Below are positions 30,901-40,647 of a stretch of 64,000 nt of DNA, piece by piece. The notes beneath the pieces were generated by a model. That model saw only the letters and a program-made list of their open reading frames with translations, was not told the DNA's origin and made no database searches. Source of the DNA: Takakia lepidozioides. Lineage: Eukaryota > Streptophyta > Takakiopsida > Takakiales > Takakiaceae. Each line of letters begins with the position of its first letter. Within the stretch, counting starts at the first letter, position 1. The stretch spans positions 22,072,001 to 22,136,000 of the forward strand of contig CM060734.1 in NCBI GenBank assembly GCA_030704615.1. Reading direction: 5' to 3'. The position numbers and the translations under genes were made by a program.

Positions 30901-32481
30901 GCACAATGTACAGAGGTGCACGGGAGATCTCCCGTGCTAATTTGACGACAATATGTGTTAATGTTGATCTTAATGGTGATTGCCAAGATTTTGTGGGAGC
31001 TCCTGTCACAATCAGAAGTTGACCTTGAATTCTTTGTGTCGACCATTTGAAACTTTCAATTTCTGAACATCTATATCTCTAGCGATTTGAACCCTGACTG
31101 CCTGCATCTCAGTGAAAGTTTAGTTTTGGTTGATTGTATTTTACACACATAGCATGGGAGATCTCCCGTGCTACAGATTCTTGACTATTGCAGACTGACA
31201 TGATTAATATTCTCATTCACCATAGTGCTCGTTGAGTCCCAATTTGGTTCGTTATCTGATAAGGATATGTCGTGGTCCGAATATCGTATCTTCTTCCCTA
31301 GCGGAATGTACTTTTATGTGTCTATTTCAACGGTGGCCCCTTCTTGATCTGACTTTATAAACTGTATCCTCGCGATGTTGTTACTGATTTTCAGGTGTAA
31401 CACGGGAGGTCTCCCGTGGTATGTCACGTCATTTTTTAAATATTATTTACTGGATTTGTTTTTTATCTGCGGACAAATAGCTTTTGTTCTGATCTCCAAA
31501 ATTTTGAATGTTTGAATGGCCAGTGGATGTGAATGGTTGTACATTTTTTATTTGTTTCCATCTGACGGTTCCACGCATTTCGTATGTCGGAATGCCGATT
31601 TGGTGGTTGATGATTTTCTCCCTTACACACAGTGCTCGGGAGATGTCCCATGCTATAGTGACTTGACTATTTCTGATCATGATTATTATATTTTTCTTAG
31701 AGCTCATTGTCGAATATAGTAAGGATTCGCAAATATTTTCATTTTGTGAAGATGATGAGGATTTTGTCTGGTCCAAAACCTTCATATCTTCCATTGCGGA
31801 ATGTCGTTCACTACTCCGATTTTAACGGTGGCGCCTTATGACGCCGACGTTCTAAATTGTATTTTCGTGATTATGCTATTGATTTCAGTTGTAGCATGGG
31901 AGGTCTCCCCTTCTATGTCTCGACGTCTGTTCGGCATTTCCTGGATTCTTATTTGGTGTTTGGAGGGTGACAAATAACTGTTGTCTTGCCTTACAGTTTT
32001 AATTTCTGGATGACCAGTTCATGTGAATGTTTCTAGATCTTATGTTCTTTTGATTTGACGGCTCGACGCTTCTCGTATTGAGCACGGGAGATCTCCCCTG
32101 GTGGGGGGAGTCTCAAAGCACCTGCAGCAAGCTGACGTTGTACTTGAAATTGTATTTGACATGGTATTTGACCTTATATTTGTCGGTTCAATGCATTTCG
32201 TTTGTTAATTCTTGTCCTCAATGTGACAAAGATTTTTCTATCTCTTAATTTTCAATAATTCAAAAATATTATTCCAATGTTTCTATCAATAATTTTGCGT
32301 CACGACCCATTGTGGTTTTAAAGCTCTTACTTTGTTTCCTATATGATATTGACACGCATTTGTTACGTTTTCACGGGAAAGCTCCTCTCATCTTCTCTCA
32401 CCATTGTCATGTAGTAATCGAATGATTCGTTTCGCGTAAGATGCGAGAAACTACCTATCGAGTGCACGGGAGATCTCCCCT
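30901..32481. repeat. Right flank of the island: ~490-bp higher-order repeat with paired palindromes
   Basis: Palindromes at 30,918, 31,152, 31,401, 31,633, 31,893, 32,082, 32,372 and 32,463. The blocks 31,172-31,420 and 31,652-31,911 share phrases such as GCGGAATGT, AACGGTGGC, CTGTAT/TTGTAT and GATTTCAG just before the palindrome. The blocks ending at 31,151, 31,633 and 32,082 share TGTGAATG, TTTGATTTGACGG-like and TACACACA-like runs. No gene is seen. Confidence 0.65.
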
Positions 32482-32724
32482 CCGTGAATATACTCACGAG
32501 CGATCAGATTCTCCTCAAATTCAACATAGATGTCTTGCTTGTCATTTATTTTGCAAAGGACGATGCTACTTTTCGGAGCAATCCGGGAAAATCCAAAATT
32601 GTAAGCTTTAATGCATTGTTAATACTGAATATAGTTTTTTTTAACATATTTATTAATTATTTACAATTATTTAACAAATGTCCAGATTTCATCCTTTTGT
32701 CCATATTTACTTAAAATGGTGTTA
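32482..32724. other. AT-rich junction between island and gypsy element
   Basis: No coding potential was seen. A very AT-rich run lies at 32,630-32,680. The right end of the island and a lost 5' part of the next element meet here. Confidence 0.4.
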
Positions 32725-33965
32725 TAGGGAGAGTGTGAAGGAGAGGGCTATTGTGCAAGAGGAAATCAAAAAGATGCTTGATGCTAGTGTGATTAAGCCT
32801 TCCATCTCTCCTTAGGCCAGTCCCATAGTCCTTGTAGGAAAGAAGGATGGAAGTACTCGCTTCTGTGTAGACTTCAGGCGCCTCAATACGGTCACCAATA
32901 AAGATGCATATCCCCTCCCCAAGATCAATGAAAGCCTTGACATGTTACATGGAGCCATTGTGTTCTATTCCTTAGACTTGGCCTCTGGTTTTTGGCAAGT
33001 GCCTCTGACTAAGGAAGCCAAAGAGAAAACCTCTTTTGTCTATAGGATGGGCAAGTACCAGTATGAGACTATGCCTTTTGGTTTGTGCAATGCAACTTTT
33101 ACCTTCCAGTGCCTAATGGATATTGTCCTTGGAAATTTGAGGTGGGAGTGCGCTTTGATATACATTGATGACATCAATGTGTATTCAGCCACTTTTGAAG
33201 CCCATCTTCTTGACTCACAACGTGTCTTCAACAGACTTAGAGTTGCAGGGTTAAAGGTCAAGCCTAAGAAATGTGAATTGTGCATGCCTGAGCTTCACTG
33301 AATCTTGGGTCATGTCCTATCCAAAGAAGGTCTTAAGCTTGATCGTGAGAAGCTTCGCTCTGTCTGGGAGTTTCCCATTCCCAAGGACAAACATTGTGTT
33401 AGAATCCTTCCTTGGCTTGGCTTCTTATTACCGGAGATTCATCAAACATTTTGCCATGATTGCTTTTGCTTTGACTAAGCTTCTGGCTAAAGATGTTCGC
33501 TTTGAATGGGGTACTTTCCAGCAAGTTGCCTTTGACAGGTTGAAGGTTGCTCTCACCACTGCTCCAGTCCTTATGTTTCCCAAATTTCACCTGCCTGCAA
33601 ACAGATGCTTCTGATGTTGCCATCTCTGCTATTTTGTGTCAAGTAGTTGATGGGAAGGAGCATGTCATTGCTTATGCCTCTAGGAAGCTCGACAAGCATG
33701 AAAAAAACGAAATTCTATCACTGATAAGGAGGGGCTAGCTCTGATCTTTGGTGTTAAACACTACAGGCAGTATTTGCATGGAAGCAAGTTTGTTGTTGAG
33801 ACTGATCATCTTCCCCTTAAGGCATTGCTTCAACCGCGTGAGTTGTATGGTAGACTGGCACGTTGGGCTATGTTCCTGCAGGAGTTTGACCTTGACATTG
33901 TCTACAAGAAGGGGAAGGATAACTCCAATGCAGATATGCTCTTACACGGGTTGACCCTCATGTAG
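32725..33965 (+). pseudogene. Ty3/gypsy reverse transcriptase and RNase H
   Basis: Starts near YRESVKERAIVQEEIKKML. Contains VGKKDGSTRFCVDFRRLN, YSLDLASGFWQVPL, MPFGLCNA and the catalytic box IYIDDINVYS (about 33,160), followed by LGHVLSKEGLKLD and the RNase H pieces LQTDASDVAISAIL and ETDHLPLKALLQPREL. Stops (TAG after KPSISP near 32,813; TGA near 33,299) and several frameshifts make it non-functional. Confidence 0.88.
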
Positions 33966-34109
33966 GCAAGCCTATGGTGACTTTGGAGGACTTGGCTGCT
34001 CTTGATATATCATCTCCTAAAAGGCCCTGTTCTTAACCTTTTGTGTACTGATCAGCAGCCTCTTCTTTTACTCCTGGTAAGTTCCTCTGGGCTATGTCTG
34101 TGACAGAAT
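33966..34109 (+). other. Linker of the plus-strand gypsy before the LINE insertion
   Basis: A short stretch continuing the gypsy pol (VTLEDLAALDISS-like peptide) that ends where minus-strand LINE sequence begins. Confidence 0.4.
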
Positions 34110-34960
34110 CTGCATACACGAGACCATATGAACGCAGCCAGGGGGCAGGACACCAGGCAGTGCTCTATAGTTTCATCTTGACCTGCCTGTCAAATCGAAC
34201 AGAGGCCAAAGGAATCAAGAATGAACTGGAAAACCGACAAAATTCTATATTTAGCAATCTTCCATAAGAACCCTGAGACCTTCGCAGCCCTATCCTTTCT
34301 CCAGATATCTCTCCAAATGGACTTTCAATCTGCAGGGAGGGTAGGCAGATGCCTCCACTTAGAGTTCCATTTACTAGTAAAATTCAGAGGAGGCCTCAGG
34401 AGAGAATAAGCAAGCTTCACCGTAAACCCAAAAAAAAGGGATGTGTTTCTTATCCATCCAATGCCAATCTGCGAGGTCAAATTGCAACAACCGAAGAGGA
34501 GCAAATAGAAACCAGATGAAAGAATCGTCGTAATGCGCGAGGTTAACAGGGGGCATAGGATCACAAACACCAGAGATAACCGAAAATATCCTAATAGGAA
34601 ATAAATCGGATTCTTGATGTGAAGCGGGGCGGGGAGAGACCAAGGAGCCGTGCATAATAAACTTCAACCCGAATAGAGATTGAGAATCCCTGGAGATGGC
34701 ATAGAAGGCAAATAACGATCCACTGGCACCCCCTCCCAACCAAGTTGGGAGGGGCCTTTGATTGAACGGAAGGGAACATATAGAGATCCAGCGAGGGAGA
34801 ATGTTTGAAACGATGGTATCCCAGGCGTTTGCTTTTCTCTTCGATAGTGTTGCAGTAGCAATAGGCCTCGGGATGAACTTGATCCATCTAGCTTGGAGAT
34901 TGCATGGGGCTGGTCTAGCATTCTAGATGATCCAGGCTGAGTCCCTATATTGCTGGTGTG
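34110..34960 (-). mobile_element. LINE C-terminal fragment with zf-RVT-type domain
   Basis: On the minus strand: FFGFTVKLAYSLLRPP, WRHLP and SIWRDIWRKDRAAKVSGFLWKI, the pattern of the reverse-transcriptase zinc-binding region found at the C-terminus of plant LINEs. Frames shift near 34,380. Reverse transcriptase is missing, as expected for a 5'-truncated insertion, here inside the gypsy element. Confidence 0.65.
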
Positions 34961-35216
34961 GGGTAGTGGATCTCATGTCTAAAGCCTTTGTGAGGGGCTG
35001 ATCTATCCTTCCTTGTTCCTTGTCTTTCCTTTTCAGCCTTGGTTCGGGTCTGGTGTATCTACTGTTAGCTGTACTCCGGTGTAGGTTTTGGCAGTGCTTT
35101 AAGGCCTGATTTGCTTTCCCATGAGCCGTTTCAAATGAGGCAAGGACCTAATACCTGGAGATAACATGAGGCACACACTCCATGTCATCCTTACTAAAGC
35201 CCATTGAACCTCGCTT
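34961..35216 (+). other. Short non-coding gypsy remnant
   Basis: No supported coding sequence. It lies between the LINE tail and the resumed integrase frame. Confidence 0.4.
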
Positions 35217-35791
35217 ATGTGTAGTGCAATCATGGATGATATGTTGCATGCAGCGATACTCCATCGATGTCTTCATGGACGTTCACCTGCAGGGCTCCCT
35301 AAGAAGTTGAGGAAGCAAGTGCTTTATAATGTGGATGCTCATCGTTATAAGGATGGCAGGTTGTACGAATTGGGCACTAAGGATGGGAGTCCTTGCTACT
35401 TGGAGGTACCACCATGGAGCCAGTTATATGCTTTGTTGGAATGCCTAATTTCATGCTTCTTTGTATGCAGGTCATCTTGGGGTCAAGAAGACTATAGCTC
35501 ACATACAAGAGGTGTACTACTGGAAGGGAATTCAAAAAGACGTGACTGCTTTCATTTCCAAGTGTGAGGCATGTCGATCTAACCTTGCACTTCCTCCGGT
35601 GGGGGTCACTTATAGATTGCAATCCTTGCCTGTGACGCATGCCTTTGCTCGAGTTGGTATCGACTTGGTAGGACCTCTTGCTCTCACGCCAAAGGGTCAT
35701 AGCTATCTTTGGGTAGCTACAGATTACTTGACTGAGTGGGTAGAAGTCCATCATATGGTTACCAATTATTCTGACTCGGTAGCACAACACT
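35217..35791 (+). pseudogene. Ty3/gypsy integrase, N-terminal half
   Basis: Contains the tail of the HHCC zinc domain (HLGVKKTIAHIQEVYYWKGI then KCEACRSN) and the first core strands (VGIDLVGPLALTPKG with the first catalytic Asp, and WVATDYLTEWVEV). It breaks at SDSVAQHF, where minus-strand sequence starts; the second Asp and the Glu are lost. Confidence 0.85.
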
Positions 35792-36136
35792 TCTGTCGTG
35801 CGCATATACATCGCTATACAACTACATCGCTGTCCAAACCACACAACAGATATATACACACAAGCCAGTCTGCCACAATCGCCCCCCCTAGCTGGTGGTT
35901 AGGTCCCTCTAACTCCAGATAGCTACAAGATGTAATAGCCACAGCCTCACTAAGTCCTCTATCACTGTCCCTATTGTACTCAAACTCTATAGATCAAGAG
36001 GCCGGGTACAAGAGTAGCCCCATCGTTAGTCGCCGTCTTGCAATCTATGAACTTGAGCCAGGAATCTCGTGTATTGGTCTCATAGAAGCTTGGCCTTGTG
36101 GTTCTTGTTAGCCTCCCATGGTTGTATCCACTCCCA

Positions 36137-36559
36137 CTATCCAATGCAACGTGGACATAACCAATCTCCATCAGGAACCATCTCAAGAGGTGGTGTCAAG
36201 CATCCCATGTGCCAACCTCTTGAACGTCGATCACACACCAGCATGGTGATTGCCCCTCTGACAGACCCACACAACATGCACCTCAAACCTGTAGGTACCA
36301 CTGCCAAGTTTGGGTCAATCCTACCATCAATATTCGGAAGGTGACATGGCGCACAATTACACACATGGTCCTTCCAAGTCATGCCATCCCTACCCTCCAA
36401 GATTAGGACTCCTGAGGGCAACACCTCTCGAACCCTCAAGATAATGCGTCCTGCTGTCACATCCAGGGCCGTAGGAGCAGTCTGCTGCAGATAAACATAG
36501 TCATCAAAATTTAAACCTCCGAACCCCGAGTCGATAGCCCCCACCACGTATGGTGGCAT
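36137..36559 (-). pseudogene. PHD-finger segment of a Ty3/gypsy element
   Basis: A 140-codon frame. Residues 22-85 form an SH3-like region (GRIILRVREVLPSGVLILEGRDG), then a C4HC3 PHD finger: CMLC, LVCD, WHMGC, WLCPRC. The fourth Cys of the motif is Arg (VCDRRSRGWH), so one zinc site is damaged. PHD fingers read the histone H3 tail; placed after integrase it could have guided insertion, as chromodomains do in other gypsy elements. Confidence 0.8.
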
Positions 36560-36589
36560 ACCAAGAGGTTGTTTTGGAGGAGGTCAACC

Positions 36590-36980
36590 GGTCGCCATCT
36601 GCGAGGCCAAAGGCTGTTGAGCTACTTGTTGCACAGAAAATAGCCATGCAGCACATCCTCTCACCGAATGGGGGACAACGCAGTCAGCTCTCCGAGGTGA
36701 ATTCGAAAATCTAATGGAGGCTGTTGGAGCTGTCGATTCTTCCTCCGTAAGACAGAATGTGCACAAACTGAAAGAGCAATTGGGGCGGGGGGATGACATG
36801 AAGAACATTCTGACTTTTAAGGGAAGCTGTGGGTATAATTTCATACATGGAAGTAGATTTCCAGATCAAGGCTCGACGGAGGATAGGTGCTTTCTGTTCA
36901 AAATGTCCACGGTCGGCAACGGGTCAGGTGTAGATTTGGTGGACATGTGTTGTGCAATGGCAAAGTTCTCGAAAGTCACG
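36590..36980 (+). mobile_element. MULE transposase fragment
   Basis: The peptide YNFIHGSRFPDQGSTEDR followed by FLFKMSTVGNGSGVDLV matches the MULE-type gene at 61,770-61,890 (YEFIQNSIFPGQGSSK, LFKMSTVGEGSGVSIV). It lies between the integrase and PHD parts of the minus-strand gypsy, so it inserted there later or by recombination. Confidence 0.75.
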
Positions 36981-37653
36981 GGCATGACTTTCTTGAACAA
37001 CTCTGCGCGCCGATCACACGCACGTGCCCACATGTCCGGATCGTCAAGGTTGAGCATTGAGGCAAATCTAGCTCTCGGCCAGAGAGAAGAAAATATGGTG
37101 AGAACGAGGCAAGTGATGCTTGCTTGCTGAACCTGTAGCCCATGACTAACCAGGGTAGCTGAAGGTCCCAATCTCCCAAGTGTCCCTTCTGCAAGCCATA
37201 CTTGCGTAAACCCCTCTTAACCGTCTGCATAACTCTATCTGCCAAGCCATCGGCCTTAGGATGGTCCCGAGAAGTGGTGCGGTGGTTTATCAAGGCTTTG
37301 TTACACAACGTCTGAAACTACCCCAAGAACTCTCTGTGTTGGTCCGTGAGTACCTCAACTGGAGCACCGAATCGGCTAAGTACACGATCCAAAAATGCAT
37401 ATGCAGCTCCCTCACTAGCCTTATTAGGCAATGGAACCAACTCAATCCACTTGGAGAAGTGCTCCACCATCACCAACACATACTTGTTGTGGCGCATGGT
37501 CAGTGGCAACGGCCCTGCGAAGTCAAGACTCCACATGTAGCCCAATCCCATGATCGGAAAAAGATGCAATTGTGGTGTAGGGGCGTTGAATGAAGCACGC
37601 ACCCTATCACACACCTTGCACCTAGCTACTAATTGTTGCATCTCTGTATGCAT
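36976..37653 (-). pseudogene. Integrase of the PHD-type gypsy
   Basis: CKVCDRV (end of the zinc domain), SLDFAGPL (first Asp), then LTDQHREFLG, where the usual DQG is DQH, and KADGLADRVMQTVKRGL, where the catalytic Glu of LAER is Asp. It ends with WLVMGYRFS and a frame change. Both substitutions suggest loss of activity. Confidence 0.8.
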
Positions 37654-38046
37654 ACCACGCCACTAATACTGCCCCTGCAGTAAACTGTGAGTGCGTCGCA
37701 CCCCAAAATGCTCCAACTCCTCATGGGCATGCCTCACTAACCGTGCCCGCTGTGTTGGGTAGGCACAATCCTCACTCGACCATCCTCCTACACTCGGAGC
37801 AGGTGTGTCCCCTCCCACTTGAACATCTTGGCTCGTTGCAGGATCCGATCCATCTCCTTGGCAGTCACAACTGTGGCTGTTGTGTCTCCAGTGGGGAGAT
37901 AGTCCAACACAGCTGAATCCTCATGTATATCTCTGGCGCCACCTTGCTCATCACTTGCCTCAGGGTCCTCAGACACTTGGTCTATAACCATCTCTGTTGT
38001 CTAACTTGGCCTTCCGTTGCCAAGATAGAAGAAATGTAGATGCGTG

Positions 38047-38642
38047 TCATCCCGACACTATCTCCTCGTCCGTCTCATCATGCCACCAAGCTCCAGTATC
38101 ATCCTGCTGGCTCGTGCATGGATTGCGACTCAACCCATCCGCATCTCGATTGACTAGACCGGATCGATGCACCACCTGAAAGTCATACTCCTGGAGTATG
38201 AGTGCCCACCGTGCAAGCTTTCCTGTAAGCTTGTTTGACTCCATCAACCACTTGAGTGGCTGGTGATCCGTAGGTAGCACCTGAAGTGTGTCACGACCCA
38301 CACTGCAGCTAAGCATTGTCCCTCGTATGAGCTATACTTTGTCTTTGCAGCGTTATTCGAGCGGCTAGCATAAGCCACTACGAACTCTCTCCCCTCATCA
38401 TCCACCTGTGTAAGCACCGCTCCAAGCCCCAGCATGCTCCAATCCGTATGTAGCTGAAAAGGACGCCCCCTGATAGGTCGTCTCAAGATAGGTGTTGAGG
38501 TCAATCTCGCCTTGAGCTCCTGAAAAGCTCGTTCCTGCTCATCTTCCCACTGCCACTCCTGGTCCACCTTGGTTTGTTTGGTTAGAGCCTTTGCAATAGC
38601 ACTAAATCCCTTGACAAACCGTCGATAGTTTGCCAACCCCAT
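38047..38642 (-). pseudogene. RNase H of the PHD-type gypsy
   Basis: QLHTDWSMLGLGAVL with the first catalytic Asp, YSSYEGQCLAAVW with the Glu, then LPTDHQPLKWLMES and the tether LARWALILQEYDF, HRSGLVNRDADGLSR. Two overlapping frames show a frameshift near 38,290. Confidence 0.8.
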
Positions 38643-38734
38643 GAAAGCTCAAACTCGGCTCACGTCCGTGGGGCGTGGAATCTGTGCAATGGCCTCTACC
38701 TTAGTCTGCTATACCCCCAATCCTCCAGGATATA

Positions 38735-39273
38735 TCATGTGACCCAGATATTCAATCTGGTTGTGGAAAAACTGGCATTTCCTGGATGTAACTTCAATCC
38801 GTGCACCCTCAAGCGCTCAAATACCACCTGAAGGTGTCTCTCATGCTTCTCCACCGTGGCACTGAAGATGATAACATCATCTATATAACACCGAGTAAAC
38901 TCCACCCCTGCCAGAATCCCGTCCATGACTCTCTGGAACTCTGCATGAGCATTCTTCAGCCCGAATGGTAAGAATCGCCATTGATATAGACAATCCTTGC
39001 CGTGCTCATTGATCCCCCAGAATGCCATCTTCTGCTTGTCCGCCTCCTTGATCGGCAACTGGTGATATCCGGAACGCAAATCCAAAGTGCTAAAGACCTT
39101 GGCATGCCCAATGGCATCGAAGATCTCCTCCGGCGTTGGCATGGCATACCTGTCGGAAGTTTGGTCTGACGATTTACAGGTCGGTAATCCCCGCACATAC
39201 GTCTCTCCATCCGAAACTCCTTTTGAGTTGCTTTATGGTAGACATTGTATCTCTCCTTTGTATCATACTCCAC
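38735..39273 (-). pseudogene. Reverse transcriptase of the PHD-type gypsy
   Basis: CGDYRPVNRQT, RYAMPTPEEIFDAIG, FSTLDLRSGYHQLPI, LPFGLKNAHAEFQRVMD and CYIDDVIIFS (YIDD box). A frame change separates the first motif from the rest. It is cut at its 5' side by plus-strand gypsy sequence near 39,200. Confidence 0.85.
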
Positions 39274-39758
39274 TAATTTCTACTGATTCTGAGCCTGTGG
39301 ACTTGACTGATTTTGTGGAGAGGGTGCATGCTAGGCACATGGTCTCGGATAATGAGGCTAAGGCTAACATTGTTCTTGCTCAAGCAGTACAGGCTAGGAA
39401 TAACAAACGGGTTAAGTACTTAGATCACTTCCACGAGGGACAAACTGTGTGCCTACGTCTTCAACATGGACAACATGCATGTAAATCCAAGCTGAAGATT
39501 GACGGTCTTTATTTGTTGTACAAGTTGCTTCGTAGGAGACGTGCTTTGATTTTGCCGCAGGGACACAACACTGAAGCACATGAGGAGCCAGTGGCACTTA
39601 CAGATTTGATTAATTCGGAGCTGGTTTTTGACTTGACATGCATCAATGTTGAAGGGCGATCGGTGGTGCTCACTCCTCGTGGTGCAGGTGCTAGGGAGGC
39701 TTCGGTTTCATATGAGACTTCTCTTGGACTTAGTCAGTTTTTCATTTTCAGATTGTAG
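39201..39758 (+). pseudogene. Ty3/gypsy integrase C-terminal end
   Basis: Starts with SPSETPFELLYGR, the motif after the integrase core, then a helical region (RHMVSDNEAKANIVLAQ) and the post-integrase tail. It restores the plus-strand gypsy after the minus-strand insertion. Confidence 0.75.
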
Positions 39759-39953
39759 TATTCTTCCATAGTTGTTTTGTAGTCTAGTTTTAGACTTAGC
39801 ATGAAGTTCCAACTTGTCCACACGCGTAAGGTTTTTCTTTGCATGGGTTTTGTCCCATCGGTTTTCCCATGAAAGGTTTTTCACCCTGCGACGTTGGGGA
39901 ACTTCATGGCGGGGTAAACTCCTTATATTTTACCTCGCGGAGCTCGGATTTTT

Positions 39954-39966
39954 AAGGGGGGGGAAG
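39954..39966 (+). promoter_or_regulatory. Polypurine tract of the plus-strand gypsy
   Basis: AAGGGGGGGGAAG directly before a candidate LTR start. It primes plus-strand DNA synthesis in LTR elements. Confidence 0.7.
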
Positions 39967-39976
39967 CCTTCACATA

Positions 39977-40640
39977 TGTGATGGCGCATGTTCTCCTGGC
40001 CTGACTTTCAGCTTATTCATTACTCTCTGACAGGTTCATCCCATGCCATTAGTATTTATATACAGCTTGACCTATACTTGTTTGAGGTTATCCTAGAGCT
40101 TTGTGGCTGCATCTGGACCCTTCATTGATCTACGGGCCAGATCTATTTGTAATCTAGGCACCCCGTGGCATGCTGCCACATGGGGTTATTGCCTCATCCT
40201 AGGCTTTGGGTATAAGCTTGTTCCTGTCCTCGAGTGAGGGCCCTTCTTCTCGTATGTACAACCTGGTTCTCAACGTGCTCTATGAGCTTTGGATGTGTGC
40301 ATGTTGGTTGTGCATATGCTGTACGTGGGATCCTCTACATGTTCATCTCTCTTCTCGTGCTGTAAAGCCAGCTCCTTCCGAGCTCTTACACCCTAGATTA
40401 ACGTGCCATTGTGAGGACGGGAGAATCTCATTCAAGCACAAAATAAGCCTTCACACTCTTACCCTACCCGCACAACATCAGTCATCGCGTTCAGTTTTTA
40501 AATGAAAATCACATGCAGATTTGGGAATGTGGAAGCTTAGCATGGAAGAATGGGTCACAATGACCCGTGTTGATGAACAACACAAATAGTCCAATGTTTA
40601 AATGTATATCGGAGCAGCTCTACAAAGTGACCTAAGAAGT
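39977..40640 (+). repeat. Probable 3' LTR of the plus-strand gypsy
   Basis: Begins TGTGATGG shortly after the polypurine tract and contains a TATA-like TATTTATATA at 40,053-40,062. No partner LTR remains in the window, so the right edge is only bounded by the 3' end of the UTR1-like gene. Confidence 0.45.
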
Positions 40641-40647
40641 TGCCCTG

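Larger units (their letters stand above)
18999..32481. mobile_element. Palindrome island: probable large two-gene mobile element
   Basis: About 34 copies of a palindrome with core CGGGAGRYCTCCCG occur only here. Starts: 18999, 19024, 19533, 19871, 21953, 22484, 22879, 23923, 24092, 25106, 25154, 25203, 25745, 25891, 25993, 26095, 26381, 26562, 27014, 27108, 27223, 27320, 28722, 28937, 30115, 30918, 31152, 31401, 31633, 31893, 32082, 32372 and 32463, plus weaker ones at 19895, 26687 and 30992. Perfect forms include GACGGGAGGCCTCCCGTC (18,999) and GCACGGGAGATCTCCCGTGC (30,918). Two divergent genes point outward from a central palindromic region, and tandem repeats lie on both flanks. Neither terminal inverted repeats nor a target duplication could be found, so the boundaries and its unity as one element are inferred. 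Confidence 0.6.
35792..39200 (-). mobile_element. Minus-strand Ty3/gypsy element with a PHD finger
   Basis: Order on the minus strand: reverse transcriptase (39,273-38,735), RNase H (38,642-38,047), linker (37,991-37,788), integrase (37,653-36,976), an inserted MULE fragment (+), PHD-finger segment (36,559-36,137), and non-coding sequence with a possible LTR edge at 35,793 (TGTCGTGCGCAT as written). Gag, protease and the 5' LTR are absent; the right junction falls inside an RT frame, so rearrangement rather than simple insertion formed it. Confidence 0.75.
32725..40647 (+). mobile_element. Plus-strand Ty3/gypsy element, 5' truncated and multiply interrupted
   Basis: Pieces in order: reverse transcriptase and RNase H (32,725-33,965), integrase N-terminal half (35,217-35,790), integrase C-terminal end (39,200-39,758), polypurine tract (39,954) and a probable 3' LTR. 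Gag, protease and the 5' LTR are missing. It is broken by a minus-strand LINE tail (about 34,110-34,960) and by a minus-strand gypsy element (35,792-39,200) that replaced the middle of integrase. It is a fossil. Confidence 0.8.

Noticed and set aside
18999-32481. CRISPR array
   Set aside because: Repeat spacing is irregular (about 50 bp to over 1 kb), copies vary, there are no uniform spacers or cas genes, and the sequence is eukaryotic with introns.
18931-32724. Terminal inverted repeats of the palindrome island
   Set aside because: Comparison by eye of 18,931-19,000 with the complement of 32,480-32,724 showed no shared end; the palindromes themselves cannot define a terminus.
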